A stretch of DNA of 64,000 nucleotides from CAYNVQ01 sp964400735 (GCA_964400735.1 CAYNVQ010000006.1:212376-276375), one strand, 5' to 3'. Positions 35,849 through 45,391 are shown, counted from the stretch's first letter. The notes: a model not told the origin generated them from the sequence alone. Made by a program: numbers and translations.

Positions 35849-38233
35849 TCATTCGTACCGGAGTGAGTCGATCGGGTTGGAGAGGGCCGCTTTGACGGAT
35901 TGATAGCTGACCGTCACCAGGGCGATGGCAAATGCCGCAAATCCGGACAGGATAAATGCCTCGACACCGACGCCTCTCTTGTAGGCGAAATTTTGGAGCC
36001 ATTTGATCATGGCGTAATAAGCGATCGGCCAAGCAATCAGGTTCGCCACCAAGACCCACTTGATAAAATTCTGCGATAGCTGAAATACGATCGAGCCTAT
36101 CGATGCCCCCAGCACTTTGCGGATGCCTATTTCTTTGGTGCTTTGCTCAGCCGTAAAGGAAGCCAGCCCAAAGAGACCGAGACAGGCCACAAAAATCGTG
36201 ATGAAAGCAAAAAATGTTATGACCTGACTCAATCGCTCTTCGGAGTTGTAAAGGGCATCGAAATTCTCGTCCACAAAAAAGTATTCGAGACCTCTCTCCT
36301 TCTCGAAGGTATCCCAAGTCTTGGCGATGAAGGACAGAGTTCGAGAGATATCGTCCGTGTTCATTTTGATGGACAGGTAGGTGTGGCGCTCAGGACTAAG
36401 ATATATGGCAAGGGGTCCGATGACTTCTTTGAGAGAGCGGTAATGAAAATCCTTGACGACTCCCACGATCGGCCGCATGACTTCCCGGGAATACCCGATT
36501 TTTTTACCCAGTGTGGCCTCTCCCCATCCCAATTTCGCCCGGGCAGTTTCATTGACTAGAAAAACGCCTTCGCTGTCTGCTCCGAAATCCCTGGAGAAAT
36601 CCCTTCCTTCCAGAATTTCGATCTCATAGGTCTTGAGAAAGTCATAATCGGCGAAAATATAATCAAAGGTGAAAGATTCGCTATCCGGCTTCCCTTCGAG
36701 AAATGTAGTGAGGATAGAACCTGTTTGCCCCGGGATACCGTTGGAATAGGAAGCCTCCAAAATGCCCGCGTTTTTCTTCAGTTCGTTCTTGAACGCTTCG
36801 TACTGCTGGGCGATGCCTTGGCCTCGTGCGTACAGGGCAAGCACTTGTTCCTTTTTAAAACCCAGTTTTTGATTTTTCATGAAGTTCAACTGTTTCAAAA
36901 CGACGATTGTGCTTATGATGAGGGCAATAGAAATGGCAAATTGAAGAATAACAAGGACGTTTCGCAGGACCGACCGGGCCGTCCCTTTTTGCCACTTTTG
37001 CCTGATCGTTTGGAGGGGTTGGAAAGAGGAAAGATAGAAAGCCGGATAACTTCCGGCGGTCAGGCCGGTGAATCCCACCAGTCCGAATAAACCGAGAACA
37101 ACTCCCCACCTCATGAGATTCGCCATGGAGATCTCTTTCCCTGTAAGGCCGTTAAAAAAAGGCAGCAGGAGCCAGATCAGATTAAGAGTCAGGATCAAAG
37201 CGACGAATGCATAGCCTGTGGACTCTATCAAAAACTGGATGATCAACCGTCTTCTTTGGGCACCCAGGACCTTTCTCAATCCGACCTCTTTTCCCCTGTT
37301 GGCAGAGCGGGCCGTGGAAAGATTCATGAAGTTAATGCAGGCTATAAGGAGAATGAACACAGCGATGAGCGAGAAGACGTAGACATAGCGGATATCACCA
37401 TTCCCTTCGATCTCTCCTTCAAGGTTGGATCTCAGGTGGATATCCGTCAGCGGTTGAAGATAGTAGAACATCTTCGTTCCATATTTCCTGGCATCCTCAC
37501 CGGTATGTTTTTCTACGACGGGCGCTATTTTTTCTTCTATGTTTTCAGCTGCGACATTCTCATCGAGAAGCAGATAGGACCATCCTGCAATGACAAGCCA
37601 GGCATCCAAGTACTCGGCGCGCCTTCCCTGGATCGTGTTTATCGAAACCAAGTAATTGAAATGAAAATGGGAATTGCGGGGGGCGTTTTCGACAACTCCG
37701 GTCACCTGTAGATCTCCATCGGAGGAGAGGTTCAGGGTTTTTCCCAGAGCTTCTTGGTCACCGAAAATCTTATGGGCCATATCCCGGGTCAGAACGATCG
37801 AACCGGGATTTTCCATGGCTGTAGACGGATTGCCTTCGATGAACGGATGGGAAAAGATTTTAAAAAAGTCTTTATCCGCATAAAAGATGTTCTGTTCATC
37901 GAAATTGTTCCCTTCATATTTGATGAGGCCTGTTCGCTGCCACAGCCTCGTGTAGGCACTGATTCCGGGCACTTCGGCCGCAAAAGTAGGTGCTGCGACA
38001 AAGGGAGAGTTGGCATAGTGGTCAAAGGCATCACCGATTTCCTCAGCGTAGGTAATGCGGTAGATACGGTCTGCATTCTCATTGTATCTGTCATAGCTCA
38101 ACTCGTCCTGGACCCACAGCAGGATGAGGATACAGCACGTCATTCCCACGGCCAGACCGGCGATATTGATCAAGGAGTAGCCTTTGTGCTTTTTTATGTT
38201 CCTTAGTGCGATTTTTAAATAATTCTTGAGCAT
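35849..38233 (-). CDS. MacB/FtsX-type ABC transporter permease (large)
   Basis: A 794-residue membrane protein with two FtsX modules. The N-terminus is the usual LKNYLKIALRNIKKHKGYSLINI with a first transmembrane helix, then a large periplasmic MacB-type core domain (about 50-250). Three membrane helices follow, a second periplasmic domain, and a C-terminal FtsX domain with the conserved TKEIGIRKVLGAS. Such proteins act with an ATPase in lipoprotein or peptide extrusion; none is encoded nearby. ATG 38233 opens the conserved N-terminus; an upstream in-frame start lacks support. The stop lies 3 bp from that of the convergent vWA gene. Confidence 0.85.
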   Translation of the reverse strand: MLKNYLKIALRNIKKHKGYSLINIAGLAVGMTCCILILLWVQDELSYDRYNENADRIYRITYAEEIGDAFDHYANSPFVAAPTFAAEVPGISAYTRLWQRTGLIKYEGNNFDEQNIFYADKDFFKIFSHPFIEGNPSTAMENPGSIVLTRDMAHKIFGDQEALGKTLNLSSDGDLQVTGVVENAPRNSHFHFNYLVSINTIQGRRAEYLDAWLVIAGWSYLLLDENVAAENIEEKIAPVVEKHTGEDARKYGTKMFYYLQPLTDIHLRSNLEGEIEGNGDIRYVYVFSLIAVFILLIACINFMNLSTARSANRGKEVGLRKVLGAQRRRLIIQFLIESTGYAFVALILTLNLIWLLLPFFNGLTGKEISMANLMRWGVVLGLFGLVGFTGLTAGSYPAFYLSSFQPLQTIRQKWQKGTARSVLRNVLVILQFAISIALIISTIVVLKQLNFMKNQKLGFKKEQVLALYARGQGIAQQYEAFKNELKKNAGILEASYSNGIPGQTGSILTTFLEGKPDSESFTFDYIFADYDFLKTYEIEILEGRDFSRDFGADSEGVFLVNETARAKLGWGEATLGKKIGYSREVMRPIVGVVKDFHYRSLKEVIGPLAIYLSPERHTYLSIKMNTDDISRTLSFIAKTWDTFEKERGLEYFFVDENFDALYNSEERLSQVITFFAFITIFVACLGLFGLASFTAEQSTKEIGIRKVLGASIGSIVFQLSQNFIKWVLVANLIAWPIAYYAMIKWLQNFAYKRGVGVEAFILSGFAAFAIALVTVSYQSVKAALSNPIDSLRYE

Positions 38234-38417
38234 TGTTTTTCCCTTCTCGGTGACATCTATGCAAGCTCTATACCAGAAGAACAAAACAGAGGGAAATTTC
38301 TGAATTTCTAAGAAAAGTGAGGGAAAAATGTCCGTTTGTAAACAGCGATTGTTCGAAAGTGGACAGATAAGGAGGATATGCTATAATGCCTAATTAAAAA
38401 ATTTATAGGAGATTGCG

Positions 38418-38624
38418 ATGGACGAACATGTTTACAAAACTATCGAGCTGACCGGATCATCCAAAGTCAGCATGGAAGATGCTGTCAAGAGGGCCATTAC
38501 CAAAGCATCCAAGACTGTCCACAACATGAGGTGGTTCCAGGTCGTGGACAACAGGGGCTATATAGAGAGTAATGAGGTATCTTACTGGCAGGTTACCTTA
38601 AAGATCGGATTCACCGTCGATTAA
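38418..38624 (+). CDS. Dodecin family flavin-binding protein
   Basis: A 68-residue protein matching the dodecin family in length and pattern: YKTIELTGSSKVSMEDAVKR, then the flavin-stacking tryptophan region MRWFQVVDNRG, and a closing YWQVTLKIGFTVD. Dodecins form hollow dodecamers that store or buffer flavins in the cytoplasm. AGGAG lies 6 bp before the ATG. It stands alone between a divergent permease gene and a vWA gene. Confidence 0.9.
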   Translation: MDEHVYKTIELTGSSKVSMEDAVKRAITKASKTVHNMRWFQVVDNRGYIESNEVSYWQVTLKIGFTVD

Positions 38625-38803
38625 AGAAATTTTTCCTAGCACAATTTTTTGTTGTATCTTCTTTTCCGGGAGAATCCAAAGGACCCCCCCGTTTCAGAAA
38701 ACCCGCCAAAGCTTTTTTTCCCCATTTACTTGCCATTTCCTTGTGGTTGGTTCAGAATTTTAGGTGTGTTAAAAGACTAAAATAATTGTAGAGCTCGAAA
38801 AAA

Positions 38804-39805
38804 ATGCGCCATGTTTTTTTTACCGGAATAAAGAAATGCCTCGCGGCATTTGCTGCTTTTTCTTTTTTTTCCGTATCCGGTGCAAGCGCGATTTCTTTGT
38901 TCTTATCTCCCCAACAAACACAAAAGAAAGAGATAACCTACGATATTTCTGTCAGCGCCATTACCATTGCAGTAACTGTCCAAGATAAAAAGGGGAGACA
39001 TATTACCGACCTTGAGCAGGAAGATTTCGCTATCTATGAGGGTGATGAAAAGAAGGATATTACCTATTTCAGCCACGATTTTGAGGCTCCGCTGAGTTTG
39101 ACCGTTCTTTTGGATGTGAGCGGAAGCATGGCCCTTCAGGACAAGCTGAAAGAAAGCAAGGAAGCATTGAATTATCTTTTAAAATCCCTTTTGGATGATC
39201 AGGATGAGGTTTCCTTGTTGATTTTTGCTGACGGCGAGGTGGAAGTGGCTGCGAGCTTTTCCCGTGACAAGAGTGATTTCTTAGCTGTTTTAGAGGGGAC
39301 GAATGCGTACGGACAAACCGCGCTGAATGATGCAGTCGCCGTTTCTCCAGACTTCGCCAACAGGGGAGGTTATGAAAAAAGGGCCCTTCTTTTGATCACG
39401 GACGGGATAGAAAACGATAGCCAGTATTCTCCCGATCAGGCGGTCGAAGTGGCGAGAAGAGTAGATATCCCTATCTACACCATTGGATACAAGATTCCTT
39501 TGAGCGAACAGTATTTAGAAAAATATAAGCGTTCGCCAGGATTGACAGCATTGAATATCGCCGAATCTCTGGAAAAGTTCTCCTCCGCAACCGGAGGCAA
39601 GGCCTTTTTTCTCGATAAAGTTCTCGATCTGAAGAACGCGCTCAGGTTGGTCAAGCAAGAACTCAGCCATCAGTATATCCTTGGCTACACTTCTTACACG
39701 GACCCTGAAAATGTGTACCGGCAGATCAAAGTCGTGACGTCGAAAAAAAATTACAGGGTGAGGACTCGGGAAGGATACTATAGCGGTGAAAAAAAGGAGG
39801 AATAA
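38804..39805 (+). CDS. Exported vWA-domain protein (VWFA-related Acidobacterial type)
   Basis: A 333-residue exported protein. Signal peptide to about residue 30, then the family strand ITIAVTVQDKKGRHITDLEQ with EDFAIYEGDE, and an intact vWA domain whose metal site is seen as LDVSGSMALQDK (DxSxS), with the threonine region YGQTALNDAV and the final Asp in LLITDGIEND. The tail ILGYTSYTDPENVYRQIKV...REGYY matches the VWFA-related Acidobacterial family. Unlike its neighbour at 34.7 kb this copy keeps a complete metal site. It probably mediates protein-protein contacts outside the cytoplasm. Confidence 0.8.
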   Translation: MRHVFFTGIKKCLAAFAAFSFFSVSGASAISLFLSPQQTQKKEITYDISVSAITIAVTVQDKKGRHITDLEQEDFAIYEGDEKKDITYFSHDFEAPLSLTVLLDVSGSMALQDKLKESKEALNYLLKSLLDDQDEVSLLIFADGEVEVAASFSRDKSDFLAVLEGTNAYGQTALNDAVAVSPDFANRGGYEKRALLLITDGIENDSQYSPDQAVEVARRVDIPIYTIGYKIPLSEQYLEKYKRSPGLTALNIAESLEKFSSATGGKAFFLDKVLDLKNALRLVKQELSHQYILGYTSYTDPENVYRQIKVVTSKKNYRVRTREGYYSGEKKEE

Positions 39806-39993
39806 TCGAAGGGAGGCAGCCATAGAATAAGCAAGGCTTGGAGGATATTTTCCGTCAATGATTGTTTCATCCATCCCTGAAGGCCATATTTCTCGCGAAA
39901 AAGATGTCCTTGCTAGATAGAAAAGGGAGTTTAAAGAAAATTCGCTTTATGCTATCATATAAAAAAATATCAAGAGAGTCGAGGGAGAAAACA

Positions 39994-40641
39994 ATGAGGA
40001 GAAACAAGATTGCATTTCTTTTGGGAGCATTGATAGTCATAGGTCTTTTAGCAGGAACGGGCTGCGCGACAAAAAAATATGTGATGGGAGAAGTGGCCAC
40101 AATAGATCAGAAAGTCGAAGGGGTGGAGACTGCGGTAGAGGAAAATCAGAAGAGAATCAAGGAGCATGACGAACGACTGGCCACCATAGGTTCTCTCATT
40201 AAGCAGCAGGAAGCCGAGATGAGCAAGCAGAAGACCGAGTTTGACAGCAGATTGGAAGAAGTGAAGAAGGCTGCCGAAGGGAAGCTGATTTTCAAAGAGG
40301 TGCTCAAAAATGAAGACTCGAAATTCGCATTCGACAGCTTCGAGCTGAGTGATGCGGCGAAAACGAAATTGGATGAATTCGTTCAAATGCTGATCGAGCA
40401 GGATAAAGGAGTGTACCTCGAGATCCAGGGTCATACGGATAGCACGGGACCGGAAGAGTGGAACACGATCTTAGGAAGGAAGAGGGCCGAGGCGGTGAGA
40501 GATTATCTGCATAGAAAATACAGCATCCCGCTTCACCGTATGGAAGTGATCAGTTATGGCAGCGAGCAACCTGTTGGGGATAACTCGACCCGGGAAGGAA
40601 GAGCAGAGAACAGACGAGTGGACATTTTGGTATACGAATAA
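39994..40641 (+). CDS. OmpA-family lipoprotein
   Basis: A 215-residue lipoprotein. The signal peptide ends with a lipobox (LAGTGC, cysteine near residue 24), followed by a coiled-coil-like stretch (about 35-90, rich in E, K and Q) and a C-terminal OmpA domain. The peptidoglycan-binding signature is seen as IQGHTDSTGPEEWN...LGRKRAEAVRDYL and GREGRAENRRVDI-like closure. It should tether the outer membrane to peptidoglycan. ATG 39994 follows GAGGGAG at 6 bp; a longer frame from 39862 would bury the signal peptide and is rejected. Confidence 0.87.
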   Translation: MRRNKIAFLLGALIVIGLLAGTGCATKKYVMGEVATIDQKVEGVETAVEENQKRIKEHDERLATIGSLIKQQEAEMSKQKTEFDSRLEEVKKAAEGKLIFKEVLKNEDSKFAFDSFELSDAAKTKLDEFVQMLIEQDKGVYLEIQGHTDSTGPEEWNTILGRKRAEAVRDYLHRKYSIPLHRMEVISYGSEQPVGDNSTREGRAENRRVDILVYE

Positions 40642-40783
40642 TAAACAAGAATTGAGGTCTGCTTAGAAATCTGTTTTTGTCCCTAACAACATGCTCTGAG
40701 GTTTTTTTCAGCGGTTTTTCTTCTATTCCATTCGATTACAACTATTGAGGTCGGTTTGATCCCCGGAAAGAGGAGGAGTCTGT

Positions 40784-43195
40784 ATGCTTAAGAATTATCT
40801 GAAGATTGCCTATCGGAATTTAGTCAAGCATAGATTTTATTCGCTGATCAATATTTTTGGCCTATCTCTGGGTATCACGTCCTCCATCTTGATCCTGACA
40901 TATATCGGATACGAGCGCTCTTACGACGGTTATCATAAAAATGCCGATGATATCTACAGGATCGCCTCCAGGACAACGGTCTCGGGACAAACGAACGAGT
41001 ATGCCCGGACTCCTGCTCCGGTAGGACCGACCATGGTCCAGGACTTCCCGGAGGTTCTCGATGCCGTCAGATTCAGCCCCACCGTCAAGAGGGTGTTCGC
41101 CTATGGAGACAAGAACTTTTTTCAGGAAGGGGTTCTGTATGTCGATCAATCCGTTTTTAATGTGTTTTCCTGGAAATTGATCGAGGGGGATCCCGAGACT
41201 GCCCTCGAGGTCCCATTCACGATGGTTTTGACAGAAACCACAGCACGGAAGATATTCGGGGATGAAAATCCGGTCGGCAAATTCATTAAATGGGACAACA
41301 GATTTGACTACCGGGTGACCGCCGTCGTGAAAGATCCTCCCCCGAATTCGCATTTTACCTTTACCTGTTTGGCTTCGTTTTCAACGTTTATAAAATACGA
41401 TCCCCGCATCGGATCCTGGGATGGAGGAAGCTTCCAGACCTATCTGCTGTTCAGGAAAAATACCGATTTTGTGGAATTTGAAGCCAAGATGAAGGAATTT
41501 TATGAAAAATATCTCGGCCCGAGGCTAAAAGAAAGGGGAATAGAGCTCGTAACCTATCTTCAGCCCTTGAAGAGCATTCATCTCAAATCACATCTTCAAG
41601 GCGAATTGGGAGCCAACAGCGATATCAGAATCATACAAGCGTTTTGGGCCATCGCTGTCGTGATATTGCTGATTGCCTGTATCAACTTCATGAATCTTGC
41701 CACTGCCCGTTCGGCAGGACGGGCCAAAGAGATCGGAATGCGCAAAGTCCTGGGCGCGAAGAGGGGAAAACTCGTCGTTCAATTTCTGAGTGAATCATTC
41801 GTTTTCGCCATGTTGTCTTTGATCATAGCCGTCGTTGCGGCCCGTTTATTTCTGCCTTATTTTACATCTCTGGCGGGAGAGGAAATCTCTCTGAGTTCCC
41901 TCAAAATGTCGCATGTCTATGCAAGCCTTCTCGCTATCGTTTTGTTTGTAAGCTTGGTGGCGGGCAGCTATCCGGCGCTTTTTTTATCCGCATTCAAACC
42001 GATCGCGGCTTTGAGAGGAACGACCCGCCAAAGTTCGAAAACTTCCCGGTTCCGTTCGGTACTCGTCGTCTTCCAATTTTCCATCTCCATCATACTGATA
42101 ATCGGTACGATCATCATTTTTAACCAGCACAGATACATGCAGAACAAGGACCTAGGATTCGATAAACACAATCTCTTGGCCATCGCCATCCAGAATGACG
42201 AGGTGAGAATCGGCCTGGAATCTTATAAACAGGAACTGCTGAACATCAGGGGAGTCGTCAGTGCCGGGGCGTCATCCATGGTTCCCGGAGAAATATATTT
42301 GTTCAATATCGGGACCTATCCTGAGGGATATCCTAAAGATCAAATGGTCAGGATGGATAATTTCCTCGTCGATTATGGCTTTATCGATACATTCGGTATC
42401 GAGGTCGTGAAGGGGCGTGCTTTTTCGAAAGAGATGACTACGGATTTCAAACAGTCGGTGATGATCAATGAGACCGCCGCCAAAAAATTGGGGTGGAGCG
42501 ATCCGGTGGGAAAAACGATCGAAGTCCCCTCAGATGACGGATTTGTCCGTAAAACGGTCATCGGTGTTTTCAGAGATATCAACCAGAGATCCTTATACTC
42601 TGTCGTTGAACCGACAGTCATCGAATACATCGGGACAGAAGGGGCTATTGAAAACCGGGCGCGGAGATTGACCCTGCGGCTGAATACCGATGATCTTGCA
42701 GGAACCATGGCAAAAATCGAGCAAAAGTGGAAGGATTTATTCCCTCATCATCCTTATAACGCCTTTTTCATCGACGAGTTTTTCGACGGACAACATAGAG
42801 CTGAAGGTAGATTGGGCAGTATTTTCAGAACATTTTCTGTGTTGGCCGTCCTCATCGGATGCCTCGGCCTTTTTGGGCTCGTTTCCTATATAGCCGAACA
42901 GCGGACAAAAGAGATCGGAATCAGAAAAGTCCTGGGTTCGACGGTCCCCGCCATCGTGATCTTGCTCTGTCGGAAATTTATCTCTCTGGTGGTCATAGCG
43001 AACGTTTTTGCCTGGCCCATCGCCTTCTTGGTCATGAAAAAATGGTTGCAGAATTTTCCTTATCCGGTGACCATAGGAGTGAACACATTCGTGATAACTA
43101 CATTTTTCACCTTCGTTATCGCTTTGTTGACCGTCGCTTTCCAATCGATTAGAGCGGCCCGTGCGAATCCCGTAGAATCTTTGAGGTATGAATAA
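40784..43195 (+). CDS. MacB/FtsX-type ABC transporter permease (large), paralogue
   Basis: An 803-residue membrane protein with the same architecture as the permease at 35.8-38.2 kb: N-terminal LKNYLKIAYRNLVKHRFYSLINI, first helix, a MacB-type periplasmic domain, the helix and cytoplasmic loop with AKEIGMRKVLGAK, a second periplasmic domain and the C-terminal FtsX domain with TKEIGIRKVLGST, ending ANPVESLRYE. No ATPase gene is near, so it must use a partner encoded elsewhere or act differently. AGGAGGAG precedes the ATG. Two such genes of opposite orientation within 7 kb suggest duplication in the family. Confidence 0.85.
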   Translation: MLKNYLKIAYRNLVKHRFYSLINIFGLSLGITSSILILTYIGYERSYDGYHKNADDIYRIASRTTVSGQTNEYARTPAPVGPTMVQDFPEVLDAVRFSPTVKRVFAYGDKNFFQEGVLYVDQSVFNVFSWKLIEGDPETALEVPFTMVLTETTARKIFGDENPVGKFIKWDNRFDYRVTAVVKDPPPNSHFTFTCLASFSTFIKYDPRIGSWDGGSFQTYLLFRKNTDFVEFEAKMKEFYEKYLGPRLKERGIELVTYLQPLKSIHLKSHLQGELGANSDIRIIQAFWAIAVVILLIACINFMNLATARSAGRAKEIGMRKVLGAKRGKLVVQFLSESFVFAMLSLIIAVVAARLFLPYFTSLAGEEISLSSLKMSHVYASLLAIVLFVSLVAGSYPALFLSAFKPIAALRGTTRQSSKTSRFRSVLVVFQFSISIILIIGTIIIFNQHRYMQNKDLGFDKHNLLAIAIQNDEVRIGLESYKQELLNIRGVVSAGASSMVPGEIYLFNIGTYPEGYPKDQMVRMDNFLVDYGFIDTFGIEVVKGRAFSKEMTTDFKQSVMINETAAKKLGWSDPVGKTIEVPSDDGFVRKTVIGVFRDINQRSLYSVVEPTVIEYIGTEGAIENRARRLTLRLNTDDLAGTMAKIEQKWKDLFPHHPYNAFFIDEFFDGQHRAEGRLGSIFRTFSVLAVLIGCLGLFGLVSYIAEQRTKEIGIRKVLGSTVPAIVILLCRKFISLVVIANVFAWPIAFLVMKKWLQNFPYPVTIGVNTFVITTFFTFVIALLTVAFQSIRAARANPVESLRYE

Positions 43196-43329
43196 CGTCA
43201 TCGATACGTTTGACTTCATGTAAAACTCCCTACGATCCTTGCAAATACTGAACTTTTTAGCAAGGTATTCGTAAATCTAAGAGTGAGCATTTCTATGAAT
43301 ACTCCAGATTAAGTGCATAGGAGGTGGTT

Positions 43330-43722
43330 GTGCCAAGACTTTTAAGAAACTCGATGATAGGTGTTGTTGCGTGTTTGACGCTGGGGATCTTTCTCTTCAA
43401 TGGTGTCTCATTTGCCCAGAAAGAAGAAGAATCCGCAAAGACCTATACAGAAATCGCTGGAGAGTATGAATTTACCTACGAAGGGCAGATAGAGGTTCTT
43501 ATCTTTTTTGTGAAAGACGGTGTACTTATGGGGAAGAGTTATAACGATGATGAAGAGGTCCCGTTGGAACCGGTCGAGGGAGAAGAGCTAAAATTCGAAG
43601 CGACTACTAATCAAGGGCAGTTCTACGAACTCACATTCTCCCGTGACGAAAAAGGTAAAATCACGAAATGCCTGCTCATGACTGCAGGAATGGAAATCGA
43701 AGGAACTAAAGTAGAGAAATAG
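43330..43722 (+). CDS. Small secreted protein of unknown function
   Basis: A 130-residue exported protein. Signal peptide (about 5-30, ending VSFAQ), then a short beta-rich body (EYEFTYEGQIEVLIFFVKDG ... LEPVEGEELKFEATT) resembling a lipocalin-like or DUF3471-like beta-barrel; no firm family. The start is a GTG at 43330 with AGGAGG five bases upstream; another GTG two codons earlier falls inside the ribosome site. It is the last ordinary gene before the tRNA fragment that opens the candidate island. Confidence 0.65.
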   Translation: MPRLLRNSMIGVVACLTLGIFLFNGVSFAQKEEESAKTYTEIAGEYEFTYEGQIEVLIFFVKDGVLMGKSYNDDEEVPLEPVEGEELKFEATTNQGQFYELTFSRDEKGKITKCLLMTAGMEIEGTKVEK

Positions 43723-43741
43723 AATATCCAAAGGAGACGGC

Positions 43742-43789
43742 CATCTGACTACGAATCAGAAGGCCGTAGGTTCGAATCCTGCCGGGCGT
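43742..43789 (+). other. tRNA-Arg(ACG) 3' fragment, left attachment-site remnant
   Basis: The anticodon arm is complete: a TCTGA/TCAGA stem around the loop CTACGAA gives anticodon ACG. It continues through a T-arm (GTAGG, TTCGAAT, CCTGC) into the acceptor strand CGGGCGT. The acceptor 5' strand and D-arm are missing, and no CCA follows. The first 24 bases are identical to those at 59456-59479. It cannot be a functional tRNA. Confidence 0.75.
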
Positions 43790-43855
43790 ACTCCTTTATT
43801 ATCAGTTAGTTACATTAAAAATCAATAACTTAGACAAAACTTTTGCCAGCTCGCA

Positions 43856-43916
43856 TTTTTAACAATTTTTAACATAATTAAGCAGTTTTTAACTATATTT
43901 GGTCAAAAAATGGTCA
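43856..43916 (+). repeat. Arm-type direct repeats beside the left tRNA fragment
   Basis: TTTTTAAC occurs at 43856, 43866 and 43886 (10- and 20-bp steps), followed by TGGTCA at 43900 and 43911 (11-bp step). Repeats phased with the DNA helix next to a tRNA fragment resemble integrase arm sites. The same TGGTCA pair recurs at 54042-54058 and 59380-59396. Confidence 0.45.
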
Positions 43917-43988
43917 AAAGGAATATGCGCATTCACCTTGACTCCCGAACTTGACTGAGCTACGATTTTCTCAAAAGGGAGGTGCATA

Positions 43989-44432
43989 ATGTTCTCCAAT
44001 CAATATATCAATATGTGCCGCGAAGCTAAAGATGAACTCGAATATGTTAAAGTCTTTAACGAAAATAGAGAAGAGTTTAGGAAGTTTGCTTTTCGTCGAG
44101 GCGACTATTTCCATCATCCAGAATTAAAAGCAGATGAGGTAAAAAAAGTTGCAAAAGTTGATGAGCGTAATATACGTGCTGTAGACGACCCTAAACCCTT
44201 TAGAAAAGAAGTATGTATTTGGGTACCCACTGCTGACCAACTTTTAGAGGAGACTGGCCAAATACCTTACAACCTTCTGATGAAAGAAGATCTAAAAAAA
44301 TATTATGAGGACCACTTTTTATCCGATCTGTCGGATGAAGAACGAGTGCTTTCTTATTTCATGGAGCACCGACATAAAAAAACCTGGGATATTGAAAGTC
44401 AGAAGTGGACTGATCTTAAGCTTTCAAAATGA
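43989..44432 (+). CDS. Hypothetical protein, first gene of the coupled cyclase-like module
   Basis: A 147-residue soluble protein of unknown family. It is highly charged and aromatic (FNENREEFRKFAFRRGDYFHH, CIWVPTADQLLEETGQ, SYFMEHRHKKTWDIES) and has no membrane segment, TIR or known nuclease motif. The ATG follows GGGAGG at good spacing. Its last four bases overlap the start of the next gene (ATGA), so the two are translationally coupled and probably function together. The codon use is AT-rich relative to genes left of 43.7 kb. Confidence 0.6.
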   Translation: MFSNQYINMCREAKDELEYVKVFNENREEFRKFAFRRGDYFHHPELKADEVKKVAKVDERNIRAVDDPKPFRKEVCIWVPTADQLLEETGQIPYNLLMKEDLKKYYEDHFLSDLSDEERVLSYFMEHRHKKTWDIESQKWTDLKLSK

Positions 44433-45304
44433 AATACAGATACATATGGCGTGATTATATTGTGGCCTCAGTTGATGTTCTTGGTCAGAAGGATGAGTTA
44501 GAAAAAATTGAGAATTATCTTGTTGATGAAGTGCCTCAAGAAAAATTGGAAGCAGTGGCTGAGAATACAATATATACAATTGAAATGTTGAGGAACGGCT
44601 TTAAAGATCTTTATGAAACATATACAGCCAAGAGTGAGTCAATTGTAAAAGTGCCTGAAGAGCATAAAGCTGAATACGACGCAATGCGAGAAAGCTCACC
44701 AATAAAATTCCAGTTTTTCTCTGATTGTATGTTGGCATATGTGCCTCTTAGAACAAAAAAATATCGCTTGAATGATGTGATTGCTGTCTATGGTGTTCTT
44801 ACAGCAGTTGGAGGACAGTTGTTAATGACATTAGCAATGGAAAATTCATATCGTGCTGGCATTGAGTTAGGTATAGGAACGGAGTTTGAAGATGGAGGCA
44901 TTTATGGACCTGCGTTGGCAGAAGCTCATAGATTGGAAGATAAAGTTGCTAAATACCCTCGCATAGTAATAGGAAATACGCTCAAGAATTATTTGGAAAA
45001 TTACTCAGAGGGCCGCCCGCTTGCCCCAGACCAGAATAGAAGAGATGTTGAGGGTTGCAAGAATATGGCAACTATTTGTCTGAGATTGATTGATAAAGAT
45101 CTGGATGGTCGTCTGATACTGGATTATTTGGGCGAGGAGTTTAGGAATAGATTAAAAGTGGATCTAAATGATGATATATATCATATGGCACATAGATATG
45201 TTGAGAAAGAGTATAAGGAAAAAAGTAATTTTGGAGATAAAAAACTTGCGATGAGATATGAACAACTATGTGATTACTTTAAAAGGAAACTTTCTAAATC
45301 CTGA
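44429..45304 (+). CDS. Divergent class III nucleotidyl cyclase-like protein
   Basis: A 291-residue soluble protein whose pattern fits a diverged class III nucleotidyl cyclase fold. A first strand ends in VASVDVLGQ (Asp16, the position of the first metal Asp). FFSDCMLAYVP holds Asp99, where the family has its second metal Asp. RAGIELGIG follows, then YGPALAEAHRLE with KYPRIVIG, matching the RxGI...G....G..v..A.RLe...I.v block of cyclases. Similar proteins occur in mobile and defence-type loci. Activity and nucleotide are unknown, and the fold assignment is inferred from motif order only. It is coupled by a 4-bp overlap to the preceding gene. Confidence 0.55.
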   Translation: MKYRYIWRDYIVASVDVLGQKDELEKIENYLVDEVPQEKLEAVAENTIYTIEMLRNGFKDLYETYTAKSESIVKVPEEHKAEYDAMRESSPIKFQFFSDCMLAYVPLRTKKYRLNDVIAVYGVLTAVGGQLLMTLAMENSYRAGIELGIGTEFEDGGIYGPALAEAHRLEDKVAKYPRIVIGNTLKNYLENYSEGRPLAPDQNRRDVEGCKNMATICLRLIDKDLDGRLILDYLGEEFRNRLKVDLNDDIYHMAHRYVEKEYKEKSNFGDKKLAMRYEQLCDYFKRKLSKS

Positions 45305-45348
45305 TTTCCAGGTGCATACAACAAATATAATCTCCCCACCGATTCAAT

Positions 45349-45391
45349 TTGACACTGCCCTGGATTCCTTGATAATATTTTGCCGACCAGA
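45349..45391 (+). promoter_or_regulatory. Promoter/leader repeat 1, upstream of kinase 1
   Basis: TTGACA at 45349-45354 and GATAAT at 45371-45376 are separated by 16 bp. The -10 region sits inside a block (ATTCCTTGATAATATTTT then GCCGACCAGA, 45364-45391) that recurs before all four kinase genes. The downstream part with AAGGGGA acts as the ribosome site. Confidence 0.6.

Noticed and set aside
43742..43789. A functional tRNA-Arg gene
   Set aside because: The acceptor 5' strand and D-arm are missing, so the cloverleaf cannot form.
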